NCBI RefSeq assembly: GCF_048564905.1
Contig: NC_133007.1
Location: 6,758,001-6,822,000 of the forward strand
Direction: 5' to 3'
Length of the DNA: 64,000 nucleotides
Source of the DNA: Vicugna pacos
Taxonomy: Eukaryota; Chordata; Mammalia; Artiodactyla; Camelidae
The first letter of the stretch is position 1. Each line of letters starts with the position of its first letter. Shown piece after piece: positions 1 to 11,300 of the stretch. The notes beneath the pieces were generated by a model. That model searched no databases. It was not told the origin of the DNA and worked only from the letters and a program-made list of their open reading frames with translations. A program made the position numbers and the translations under genes.

Positions 1-1620
1 CTAAACCTGTACTTCCTAGGAAAACAGTTAGCAGGTTTAGGGTGAAATGGTGTCAGACATGATACCCAAAGCTGTCTGTGAGCAGATTATTATTTACCAA
101 GAAGTTTGCCAAGCTGAAGAGCTCCATAAAGTCAAGGTATACTCGGCCCCTCATGGGAAGTTCTGGGTGTCAGACTTTAATCATTCCCATTATGTAGTTG
201 GAAGAAAAACCTGAAAATGTCTAAACCAAACTCTACAGGGAAAAGAGGCGGGATCTTGTGACTTTGACCTTTCTGGGACCACAGATGAAAGTGGATCGCC
301 GTTGATTGAGTCAGCAGCCACGGCCCCTCGCGGGGTGCAGCAGGCTCCCTTGGGCCAGCTGAGCGCTGGGCACCGGCTGGGGGAGTGGACGATGCTGGGC
401 GTGCGGGAAGCGCCTGGCCAGTTCATGCAGAAACACCTCCCTTCCCTTTCCTGAGAAAGTAGGTGAAGAAAACTGGATCAGCTCTTTTTCTGTTAAAACC
501 TTCACAAATCTCAAACAGCTGACTTGGTTACATTCTCCTCTGTCCTGTTCATTGATTTATTTGGACTGCCAGGTGATTCTAAATACTTAGTCCCAGGTAT
601 TTCCAGATAGTTCTGAATTGAGCGGGTTAGAGTCTTGTACATTATGACATGTGTCTTATGTTTCTTGAAACTCTTCAGGAATCCCAAGTTCTTTTGGATA
701 TTCTGGTTACCATGAATATTGGCTTAAAAATAGGCTTTTGTTTGTGACACAGGTTTTCTCTCCATTCATGCCTACTTTTTTAGGCTAATGCTAAGCTAAA
801 ATGATAATGTGAAGAAGAAATGTTGGGGGATGCTTTAAACTTTTAAACCATTTGTTGCTATAACAATAAAATTCCTTGACACACTGGGGATTCTGGCTTT
901 CCAAGATCTGAACCATTGCTGACAGTTCCCACCTTTGTGAACCCTTCAGACAGATCTTAGAAATGCAAAATAAGACTACTTTGACTTTCTTATGTCTATG
1001 CTATTAAATGAAAACTAAAAATGAACCCCCTTTTCAAACGAGATTGAGAGTGAAATAAACCAGGTCTCCGGCCAGGCCTGTGGGGGTGTTGAATGTTATC
1101 CTGGGGTTGCTCTGTAGCATTTTTCTAATTCCTGCCATTTCTTTCATTTCTTCTTTAGGACATGCTCAAGTTCTTGCATGCTGAAGAACTCTTTGATTTC
1201 ACTCTGTGCTGCTAGAATTGAATCCACCCACATGCCGCCTTCCCCCTCAAATCTGAGTGCCAGTGCCTTAAGAGTTGTGGTTATGGAAGTGTGCCTTTTG
1301 GATTGCAAGGGGGTTTCAAGATCCTTTCTTAGAGGAGCGCCTCAGCTTAAGATGCTTTTCCTGATAGTACTCAGATGTTATTTGCATTTTTTTCATCGTG
1401 TTGACATTTACCTTGATGGTGCAGAGGCTGTGGCAGATCAAACTGCTGGTGCCTTAGCCTAACTCAGGGCAGTGGCACCAAACCGTACTGATAGTCACTG
1501 TAGTCCTCCCTCACAGTGAAAAAGAGAAAAGAGAGTCGTATTCCCTTAAGAGTGTTCATGAAACAGTTAAAAAAAAAACTTATCAAATCTTGGTTCTCGA
1601 GAACACTTTTCCTTACTTTA

Positions 1621-2545
1621 TTAAAGTTATAATTTACTTACAGTAAAATTGACCCTTTTTAGTGTATACTTCTGTGAAATATGACAAATGCATATAGTCG
1701 GTAACCATCATTGCCACAAATAAGTTACAGGGCAGATCAGTCACCCCTAAAAGTTTCTCTGTGTTCCTTCTAGCCCCTTCCCCCATGCCCAGCACCCGGC
1801 AACTACTGATCTGCCTTGTGTCCCTATAAAGTTCTGCCTTCTCCAGCATGTTACAGAAATGGAATCATACAGTGTGTGGCCTTCTGACTCTAGCTTCTCA
1901 CACTTTGCATAATACATTTGAGAGCTGTCCATATTGTTGCATGTATCCGTGCTGTGTTCCTTTTTATTGCTGAGTGGTATTCCATTGTGCAGGTGTACCA
2001 CAGTTTGTCCATTCCTTAGTTGAAGAATATTTGGATTGTTTCCCATTTTTGGCCGATATGACTAAAACTAATATAAGAATGTGCAGCTCGTTGTGTGAAC
2101 CTGTGTGTTTCTGTGTCACCCTGAAGTGGGGTTGTTGGGCCATATGGTAGGTGTATGTTTTCTACGTTTAATTTTAAGAAATAGTCACACTGTTTTCCAA
2201 AGTGCCTGTATAGTTTTGCATTCCCACCAGTAATGCATGAGATTTCTGCATGCTCTACCGAGTGGTCAGCACTTGGCATTGTCAGCTGGTAGGTTCTGAG
2301 TTTATAGTGATTTCTCATTGTGGATTTAATTTGCATTTTTCTGAATGACTGATGGTATTGGGCATTTTTTCCTGTCCTTGGTTGTCATTTGTACGTCATC
2401 TTTGGTGAAGTGACTGTTTAGATCTTTTACCCACTTTTAAATTGGGTTTGTTTTCTTAAGTTTTGAATGTTTTAAAAATATATGTATTTTAGATACAAGT
2501 CATTAATCATGCAAGTAATTCACAAATGTTTTCTCTACTTGTAAT
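1621..2545 (-). mobile_element. Old L1 (L1M-type) 3' portion
   Basis: On the minus strand the sequence reads as the C-terminal end of L1 ORF2 and its flank: pieces resembling the standard L1 segment with HLPYGPTTPLQGDT (about 2140-2200) and HLHNGIPLSNKKEHSTD (about 1960-2010) are recognisable. It is 5'-truncated and decayed in several frames, which fits an old mammalian L1M copy in STX6 intron 1. Confidence 0.85.
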
Positions 2546-3517
2546 TGTGATTGATTGTAATACTCTACATGATGAAATGAGAGTGTCCATCGTGAGACAA
2601 GGTGTCTGACTCCAAGGAAAGCCCTTCTGTGATGGAGTTGCGAGCTGAAATAGCTCATTTTTTCCTCCACGGAATCTCATTTTTTTTCTTTAAAGAATCA
2701 CTGGCAGGCTGGCTGTTGAGACTCGCTTATGTTCTCAAATCTCAGAATTATCTAAACAATACTTGGAATTTTCTCAAAAAATGAGGTGAACCTGTCACTT
2801 CTTGGGAAACAACTATTTTTTTGTGGATGATGAAATTAGAATCTTTTTTTTAAAAAAGCAGAATTTTGTAAAGCTTATTCCAACTACTGTCGTCTTACAG
2901 ATTCACAGTAGTTAACTTTTTCTGATAATGAGATTGGTGGTGGTATTGTCATATGATTTTGGATATTGTATAATAAAATGAGTCAGTATTTGGAAGACCT
3001 CTGATACTCATAAGCCAGTACTTTATAAATGAGCAGTACATGAAGTTATAAAATCACACGTGGGTAAAAGATCCGTTCGGAACACAAGATAGAGCAATGG
3101 GTTGTAATGTATGAGAGTTTGCAGTCTTTGGTACAGTTTCAGCTTCCACACTGCAACTAACCTTTAAGAAATTGCCCCTTTTGAGTTTTGGTAGAGTGTC
3201 AAGAAAGAAGATCCATAATTATCTGAAAAGACTATTAAAATACTCCTTGCTTTCCCAACTATGTATGTATGAGGCTGGATTTCCATTGTATACTTTAACC
3301 AAAACCTGTGTGTCAGCAGGCTGAATGTGGACACAGACATGAGAAACCACCTCTTTACTATTAAACCGGATATTAAAGAGATTTGCAAAAATCTGAAACA
3401 GTACCACTTCTTTTGTTTTAGAAATTTTTTCAAAAACAGTAACATATAATAATTTCATTGTTATGCTTGATTAGTTGATGCATTTTTTTGAGCATTTTGA
3501 TTCTCTAAGGAGTCTAC

Positions 3518-3720
3518 TTTTTTTTATTGAAGTATAATCGGTTTATAATGTGTTAATTTCTGGTGTACAGTGTAGTGATTCAGTTATACATACATATTCC
3601 TTTTCATATTCTTTTTCATTATAGGCTATTACAAGCTACTGAATATAGTTCCCTGTGCTGTACAGTAGGACCTTGTTTATTTTATATATAGCAGTTAGTA
3701 TCTGCAAATCTCGAACCCCC
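3518..3720 (-). mobile_element. L1 3' end, cetartiodactyl type
   Basis: The reverse-oriented L1 3' UTR starts with a poly(T) then TTGAAGTATAATCGG and contains TTCCCTGTGCTGTACAGTAGG. The same 3' end recurs at about 10498, 12118, 58985 and 59244, so it is a lineage-specific L1 family. Only about 200 bases remain. Confidence 0.85.
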
Positions 3721-5213
3721 AGTGTCTGTTTGAATGTCTAATATGGTAAATGGCAATAAACAACCCACATCTGTCTAAGTTCTTTGGGGTTCCTTTACAG
3801 AGTTAATAAGTTTTATATTCTTCAGAACGAAATACCATTATAGAATCCTCTGTAACTTTGTCTTCTGTTACATAGACGATATTCAACACTTAGGAATAAA
3901 CCAAGCACCTCACATTTATGGGAAAATGTACACATCTTTACCAAATCAGCCAGACACCTCAACAAAGAGAAAAAAGAGTAAAACGTAGTGGATTTACGTG
4001 TCACTTACTTAGGCCTTCCTTTTTTTGCCTCATATGGAGTTTCTCTTTAGCACTGAAAGCACAAGGCTGATGTGAGAGAAACAAGGAGGGGGCTTGCCTA
4101 ACCCAGGAGCTGGGTGTGAACATACCTCGGGAGAGTCCTTGGGGGTCATACACTCAGTGCTTTATTCCGCTTGGCCCAGTGGCTATATTCTCTGTCTAAC
4201 ACTCGGCTTTTCAGCTCTCATCAGTCTCCACAGTCCAAGGTATTGTAAGTCCCCTTTCTTCATTTTGCTAATGCTGTCTCTTCTGTACTCGAAATGTCAC
4301 AGGGAGTAGGGTGGATGCAGTTACTCCTTTAAAGACAACAAGCACCTGATTGAACACCCAGAAGAATTGGTTAAGAAATCACAGATCAAAACAGATCTCT
4401 TATAATCTTTGTACACAAGAGGCTATGACTATAAAATGACACCTTTTTGGCTGTTATATGTAGTAATGCTAGATTATAGCATTTAAATAGTGGGTATTGG
4501 TCCAGTGGAGGGGAAGGGGAAGTTTTTAAGGCCTTTTGACTGTATCTGATCTAAAAGCATAATAAACCATAGCACTTAATGGCCTAGTCTCACTCTCTAC
4601 CCATGAAACTCACTAATCTGCTATAGTCACTTAATCCAGGGAAGTAGATATATTTAAAGCTAATAATGTTTGGAAATCTTCTAATGAGATTTTGGATTTT
4701 AAAATGTCTCAGATTAAAATACTTATCTTCTAAAAGACTAACTGTGTAAGAGTGACCCTTCCCCACCCTTTTTACCCCCCCTTCCTACACCAGCCTCCCC
4801 AAGAAAAGGAAAGCTGTATTAGGGCTTTTTCATCTGAACACAAATTATTTCACCCGAAGTGGCAATGTATGTGCATGTTAAGAGCCCTTTAGTTAATTTG
4901 TATTATAGCTTCTTATACTACTTTTAAGTATAGTCTGTTCAGAGAAAAATTTGTCCTCAAACTTTATATCATAGCTGCTTAATAATGGCTGTTTTATTTT
5001 AAAATCAGCTGAGAACATAATACTGAGACTATTATTTTAAAGTGTTGAACTTCGGTGTTTGTCCATGAAGAGCCTTCTATAACGACTCAGACACTTCTGG
5101 GAATGGTGGTTCCTGAGGGTGGTGTCTGATCAGAAAGGTTTACTTAAGTCCTGCGCTAAGTTGTTCATGGAACGTGTCTGTGGTTTCTCTCCTTTCCCTT
5201 CGCCTGACTACAG

Positions 5214-5383
5214 AGAGGTACAGAAGGCAGTCAACACCGCGCAGGGGTTGTTTCAGAGATGGACGGAGCTCCTCCAGGACCCCTCCACAGCCACGAGGGA
5301 GGAAATCGACTGGACCACCAACGAGCTGAGAAACAACCTCCGGAGCATAGAGTGGGATCTAGAGGACCTTGATGAAACCATCA
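5214..5383 (+). CDS. STX6: STX6 exon 2
   Basis: This exon encodes the last base of Gly12, Glu13-Ile68 and the first base of Ser69, beginning [10 protein letters not shown] and ending EDLDETI. The acceptor is a pyrimidine-rich tract ending CAG at 5211-5213. The 3' border is set by the reading frame and by a U12-type donor ATATCCTTTT starting at 5384; no GT donor is available at the point where the protein match ends. It forms the first helices of the N-terminal regulatory domain. Confidence 0.96.
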
Positions 5384-8300
5384 ATATCCTTTTCTGTGGT
5401 GTCTCTGCTGTGCGAGGCAGACAAATGAACATGTTTTTTTGTCCCGATCTCTCAAGTACACGGATTCGACATTTCCTTTTTGTCATCGATTGATGTTGCT
5501 CCTATTTGTACCGTGACACACTTAAAATAGGTGCCCAGTAAGCTAAGATAGGGTTGCCAAATTCCACAATATCCCGCGACATAGAGGAGGCGTGGCATGA
5601 CGGTTAAGAACTTGGATCCTGGACCCTGAAGTCAGACTGGGTGTTCAAGTCCTGGCCCTGCCAGTTACTGAGTGACTTTGGGCCATTGCTCTCCAGTTTC
5701 CTCTTCAGTAGAAAATCAGGGTGACAGTTGTACCTAGTTCATAGGGTTGTTGAAAAGTTTGACAGGAACGATGTCTTGGGCCAGTGAGCCTCTTTGAAAG
5801 TGATAGCAGACATTATTACGGAGCGGTATAGACACCAGTGTTCTACAGTGGTGATTAGAGGTCAAAAGAAAGTCCTTTTCCAGGTGTTTTCCTGTTCAGG
5901 AAGTGGCGTTGCAGTGTCCCTGTCCGCTGGAGAGGCGTCTGTGCTGTGAAGGTGCGCTCCCCGCAGCGGGGCTGTCGTGCTAAGCCATGCTGTTGGTTTT
6001 GACTAAATCCACCGACCTGCCTGATGAAGCCGAGAACTGTAAAAGCTGAGTTATTTGGCCTTTTTTTCAACTGGAAAAATCCCATTTAGCCAACTTTAGA
6101 TTGAAGATATGCCAGATGCATGTTCTAAGTTCTGTTTGGTTTTTTTTCTTTTCTAAGTGTGGTAAAACATCACAGAAACCAGCTTTTGTCAGGATCCCTC
6201 TGTAGTCAGCACACAGGTTCATATGCAGTTGATGTGTGGAATGTAGCGTTTCTATTAATCATAATGACCCCGAGGTACCTTTTAAATTATTAAAAAAACA
6301 AATATGTTCTCTAAAATCAGTGAAACAAAATATGTGAGGGGGTGGGATCAAAAGCAGAGTTGCAGGGGGATATGTCTTCCCTTGAGATAGGAGGGAAGAG
6401 AAGAAGATTGAAGGAGATAAGAGAAATTGTGAGATAAAGGGGACAAAAGTTCACCGAGCTAATAGTTACTGAGTGCTTTGTGCTGGACGTTTTGTTGGTT
6501 ACTGAGGTTGGACTGGTAAGCAAAACTACCAACTCCCGTGGAATTTATGGTGGGGGTAGAATGGGGGTTGGGGGTGGGAGAGCAGACATCAAATAATAGC
6601 ACAAATGTGTACTTGCAGACTATGAGAGAAAAGTAGAGAGAGCTATGTGAGGGACATGGGGCGGCAGAACCAGGCTGGAGGGCGGGAGCGCAGGAAGCTT
6701 CACTGAAGAAGCCTTGATTTCTAAGATGCAGAGTTAGCTTCTTGACGGAGATGAAATGGTTTGGAATGACAGATGAAAATGGCTTGCAAAAGCCGCCATG
6801 GGAAAGGTGACCTGAAGTCAAAAAAGTGCTGACAGGCATCTGGAAGAGCCCAGCTCAGCTGTGGTCAGACACCGTGGATTTGTAGTGAACCAGGCAGGTC
6901 GTCTCTGCCTCGGAGTGCACGGATCCCCATCTAGCTGTGGGCCGAACAAGTCTGAGAATGATTAGTGTCAGGCTGACTGTGTGTTCAGAAATGCTGGACC
7001 AGATTTTACTGCTTACCTGTGAGAGACCCTGTGGTTTAACATCATGTTGGTTGTTAGTCTTTTGATGATGAAATTGCTTTACCTTGACTTTTTGACCCAC
7101 GCATAGTTGAAGCAAATCCTAGAAAATTCAACCTGGACGCAACCGAATTGAGTATAAGAAAAGCCTTCATCACAAGTACTCGGCAAGTCGTCCGGGTAAG
7201 GAATGCGGTCTTAGTTGTGTTATTTGTACAAGAAATAGCCAGACTTCTCAGGACTCTGTCCCTTAATATAAACTAAGAGGTCAACCCTGAAACCACTTTT
7301 TAATACGAATTAAATGCCAGGTTTCTACATATAATTTCTCTGAAAAGAAATCTGTTTTTAGTATCATCAGGCTTATTTCTCAGAGCAAAAATAAGAGTAG
7401 ACTGTTGGCTTCGGAGAGGTTACTATAATGGTATCCTTCTTGTCCATACATCTCATGCCTCCATACCAGTGATCTTGTTCCCGCTTTATTTCTTAGTATA
7501 CTGTGTCTGGACACAAGGAAGAATTGCTATTGTAGAAACCATTTGGTTTCTTGATTGATTGGTTGTTACTTTGCATTGTGTGGAGTGACTCTTACTGGGA
7601 TTGGATGGCGGCCTCTTCCACCATCTGAATTGCTTCTGGAACTTTTGCAACCCAGTAACTGACATTTCCATATACAACTGCCTGACAGCCCTCCGGGAGT
7701 TATCCAGAGCAAGCAGGCATCTATCGGCGTGTAAAAAAATCAGTCCAAGTGAACAAATCTTTAGTCTCAAATTATTCAGATAATAACCTATTGTTAAAAA
7801 AAAAAAACCTAAGAGAAAACAGCATTTAAGTGAAATCTTGTATCGTTAAGCTATGTTTGTATTTTGAAACTATATGGCTAAGGCAGTTGATTAGCATAAC
7901 TAGATATACGAGAACCAGCTGTCTTTAACATATGTACTAGAAAGCAGCTTCCTTGAATAAAAAGACTTGGGATCATACCAGTGCTAACATATGGCTTTTT
8001 AAGAGTCATCTTAGGCAGGAACCTTGGTATGTGTTTGCCAAAGACTCCGTGTCATGTGACTTCCTTTTGAAATTATTTCAAATGGTAGGTTATCACTGAA
8101 CTTGAAATACTCTTGTTCCTTGTTTTACTCATTAGTTGCCTTCCTATACATATATGTATAAACTCACATTTTAATGGGGCAGTAACCTTTTTAGACTTAG
8201 GTGCCCCGTCTATACAGTGAATATTTGGATTAGACACCTCTAATTTCCAGCCAGTTCAGAGGGTATTCTGATAAGGAAGCCCTGTTGTTAGGTGCTGTGT

Positions 8301-11300
8301 TTTTTTGGTGAGGTAAAGTTTTCCAATTACTTATTTTATAAATGTGTGCTCTTTTATTTCTTGTGATAAAAGATTTTTCTGAAGGACACTTCTGTAGATG
8401 TTGGTATTTGAATGGTGCCTTGCAGTGAAGTGTGTGTTCTTGACTTCAATCATTGTATTTGTTCTTTTTGCAAGGTAGTACTTGTAAATTTTGGAAGTTG
8501 AAATTCAGAGGTCAGTATAGTAAAGGTTGAATGAGTTGGTATAGTTGGAAGTTTAATCCAGAGTTTGTTTTCTAATATTTGAAAAGCTTTTTAAAGTATA
8601 TTTTTTGAAAGAAGTATTCTAAATCAAGTCCATACTTCACAATGTTGCAGTCCTTTTAGAGTTGAGATCTAAACTAGATGCAACTGTGTGATCCAACTGA
8701 GTGTTTTAGAGTTTTTAATCACTCTTCTTTTAATTTATGACCCCTTTGTGGAAGCTGTTGCTCTTTGCCAGTGGTGAGTTATAGTACCTAACTGAGTTTT
8801 TGCTCATCTGATTTTAATAAATTCTAACTGAGGTTTGTGGACTAAAAGGAAGTCATAATTGATACTAACTTGATTTTTTTTTTCAAGCACTTTGTGTTGA
8901 TTCAGTATCATTGCATTCTGCTGAACAGTATTTGTATCCAAAACTCTCTGGGTTCCACATGGAAGAGATTGATAGCGTGGAATCAGAGAGTTAGCAGATT
9001 AGGGACATGAAACAGAAGATCGTGCTCAGATTAGGAATTTGTACATCACAAGCTTATCTAAGCTTCTCTGTCACCATTATCAGTGGAGTTTCATTTAGTT
9101 GCTTAAGGGAATGTATTTTGATCCGCATTTATGCCAATTGTGCTTCCTCCTCCTCAGGGCAGCCAGTGATGCATTATGTGTTTTTTGTTGTTGTTATCTC
9201 TGAAGAACTAAATCTTTTCTCCTGTGTTTCTTCTCAATTAATGTCCAATGGTTTTGCTTTTTAGGAAGCTGTTTTTGCTTAAAGTGTCTCGTGTATGTTT
9301 TTCCAACCGTCTTTTAAGTTTGTGCAATTTTTATTGAGTTTGCTGGCAGTTTTTACTAAAGAAAGCAAAATAATTCTTATTTTTGTGTATATAGCCTTGG
9401 TATTCTTGAGGTGATCATTTTTGCCTTTGTGGTAAAATACATCAGAGATTTCACGTGTGAAATGTTTGTTATGGGAATCTATTCCAGAAGTGACTTTGGG
9501 TTAATTTAGTAGTGAAAGGTCTTGCAATGCGTGGCCGAATGGTGAATGAGAGGTGAAGGGGCCTTAGAACATTTCCATTGTGGCAAGTCATATAGCCTCT
9601 CTGGGTCTCAGTGTTCTTTATCAACGAAATGACCCTCACTAACATTCTCCAACTTTGTTTTAACTTTCAAAGGCAATCAGAACTATCCCACCCTCCCCCC
9701 AAAATCCAACCTCTTTAAACCCAAAAATTGTTCACAGTCAATCATAAGTCAAGATAGAAATGGCTTTGGTTAATTAAAAAGGGTGAGGGATGTTGTGTGG
9801 GCACAGATGACTCTGGGATGTGAGACCTCTTGAGTGAAGCACTGGGATTTACTGTCTCATTCACTCAGCCTGGAGGACGGCTTAAAATGGGAACAGAAAC
9901 ATAAATAACCTGGACATTTGTTCTTTTAGCAGGTGAACCATGTTTTATCAGTACTGACTGCTTGTTCTAAACTTCATGTCTTAGAAAGAAGATGAGTAAT
10001 TATGTTTTTGGTAGCACAGATTGTTACAAAATGCTCAACACCGTTTAGTGACATGGCCTAAAATTCCAAATCCTAGTAGAAGGTAATGTGTGGACAGTGT
10101 CTGGCAGCCTTTATCCTGTGTAGGAGAAATGCCATCCTGAAAGTGAAAGCCACAGCTCTTTGCCTTCTGTTGTGGCCACGTACAGGGTGCACGCCACGCA
10201 GCTGAGGTTCACTGACCACCAGAGCTAACACACCCACACATTTTATTAAACAGAAAATGTACAAACTGGAACTTTTAAATGTGTATTTCATTATAGTAAT
10301 GTGTGCTCATTAAAGAAAATTAGAAAAATTTTGCAGTCAGGAAAAAAAGAAAAATCTAGACCCAAAATAATACACAAACACAAAACTTTGTTGTATTTTT
10401 ACATGGTTGTGATCGTACTATGATGCAGTCATAAGCATTTTATTGTAATTTTTAAAACTAAAAATGATGCATACTTTCTATTTTTATTTATTTTATTTCT
10501 TGTTTATTATTAAAATATAGTCAGTTTACAGTTTGTCACTTTCCAGTGTACAGCACAATGTTTCAGTCATACATATACATACACATACTCCTTTCCATTT
10601 TCTTTTTTGTTATAGGTTACTATAAGATACTGAATATAGTTCCCTGTGCTATATATACTTACCTTTTTTAAAAAGCAAATAATTCTGATGAGTAAGAAAG
10701 ATGAAAATGTCCCTCCATTCTGTAGTTCCACTCCTTAGAAATAATCACTGTTAACAGTTTTATATATTTTTTTCTATCCATTTTATGAATATTGAAGTAC
10801 ATTCTTAAAAGAAATGACCTGTTGGTCTGTAATTTTTTTCTGTGGAAAAATATTGTGGACATAGTCTTTATCAATACAAATACAGTGAGAGCAGTACTGT
10901 CCAATAGAAATACTAAAATGCAAGCTATCTTTATTTTTCTGTAGTCATAGTAAAAAAGTAAAAAAAACAGGTGAACTTACTATATTTCATTTAACCTAGC
11001 ATATCCAGAAGATTATCATTTAAATGTGTAATCATTGTAAAAACACTGAGATTTTGAACAAATTTTTTTAAACTTTTTTTTACTAAAACTTAAATCTGAC
11101 ATATTTGTTGCACTTAAGCACATCTCAATTCAGACATGTACTTCCCATTGGAGATACTTGATCTGTATTTAGAGTTTAGAAAACTTACAATTGAAAAGAT
11201 TGATTTGCAAACTGAGTGTTTTCCAGACATATGTAAAAGTTTTCCAATAACTGAATATAAATCTAAATTAATTAAAATTAAATAAAATTAAAATTTTCAT

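Larger units (their letters stand above)
1..5213 (+). other. STX6: STX6 intron 1 (3' part)
   Basis: AT-rich intronic sequence with no supported exon. It holds an old L1 3' portion on the minus strand (about 1621-2545), a younger L1 3' end (about 3518-3720), and a small GC-rich patch at about 290-430 with an AP-1/MARE-like TGAGTCAGC at 307-315. I recognise nothing in 430-1600, 2550-3500 or 3725-5200. Confidence 0.7.
5384..7100 (+). other. STX6: STX6 intron 2, U12-type AT-AC intron
   Basis: The intron starts ATATCCTTTT (5384-5393), a perfect match to the minor-spliceosome AT-AC donor, and ends CCCAC at 7100. A branch-site match ACCTTGACT lies at 7081-7089, with the likely branch A at 7087, 13 bases from the 3' end, which is the close spacing typical of U12 introns. 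Splicing at these sites rebuilds Ser69 (A + GC) and keeps frame with known STX6 protein. The intron also holds a MIR (about 5584-5800), an antisense L2 (about 6455-6835) and a G-run motif at 6552-6578. Confidence 0.93.

Noticed and set aside
7101-7106. Acceptor AG at GCATAG as the 3' end of a GT-AG intron
   Set aside because: It would drop codons of the known protein and there is no GT donor at the matching end of exon 2. The AT-AC sites fit exactly.
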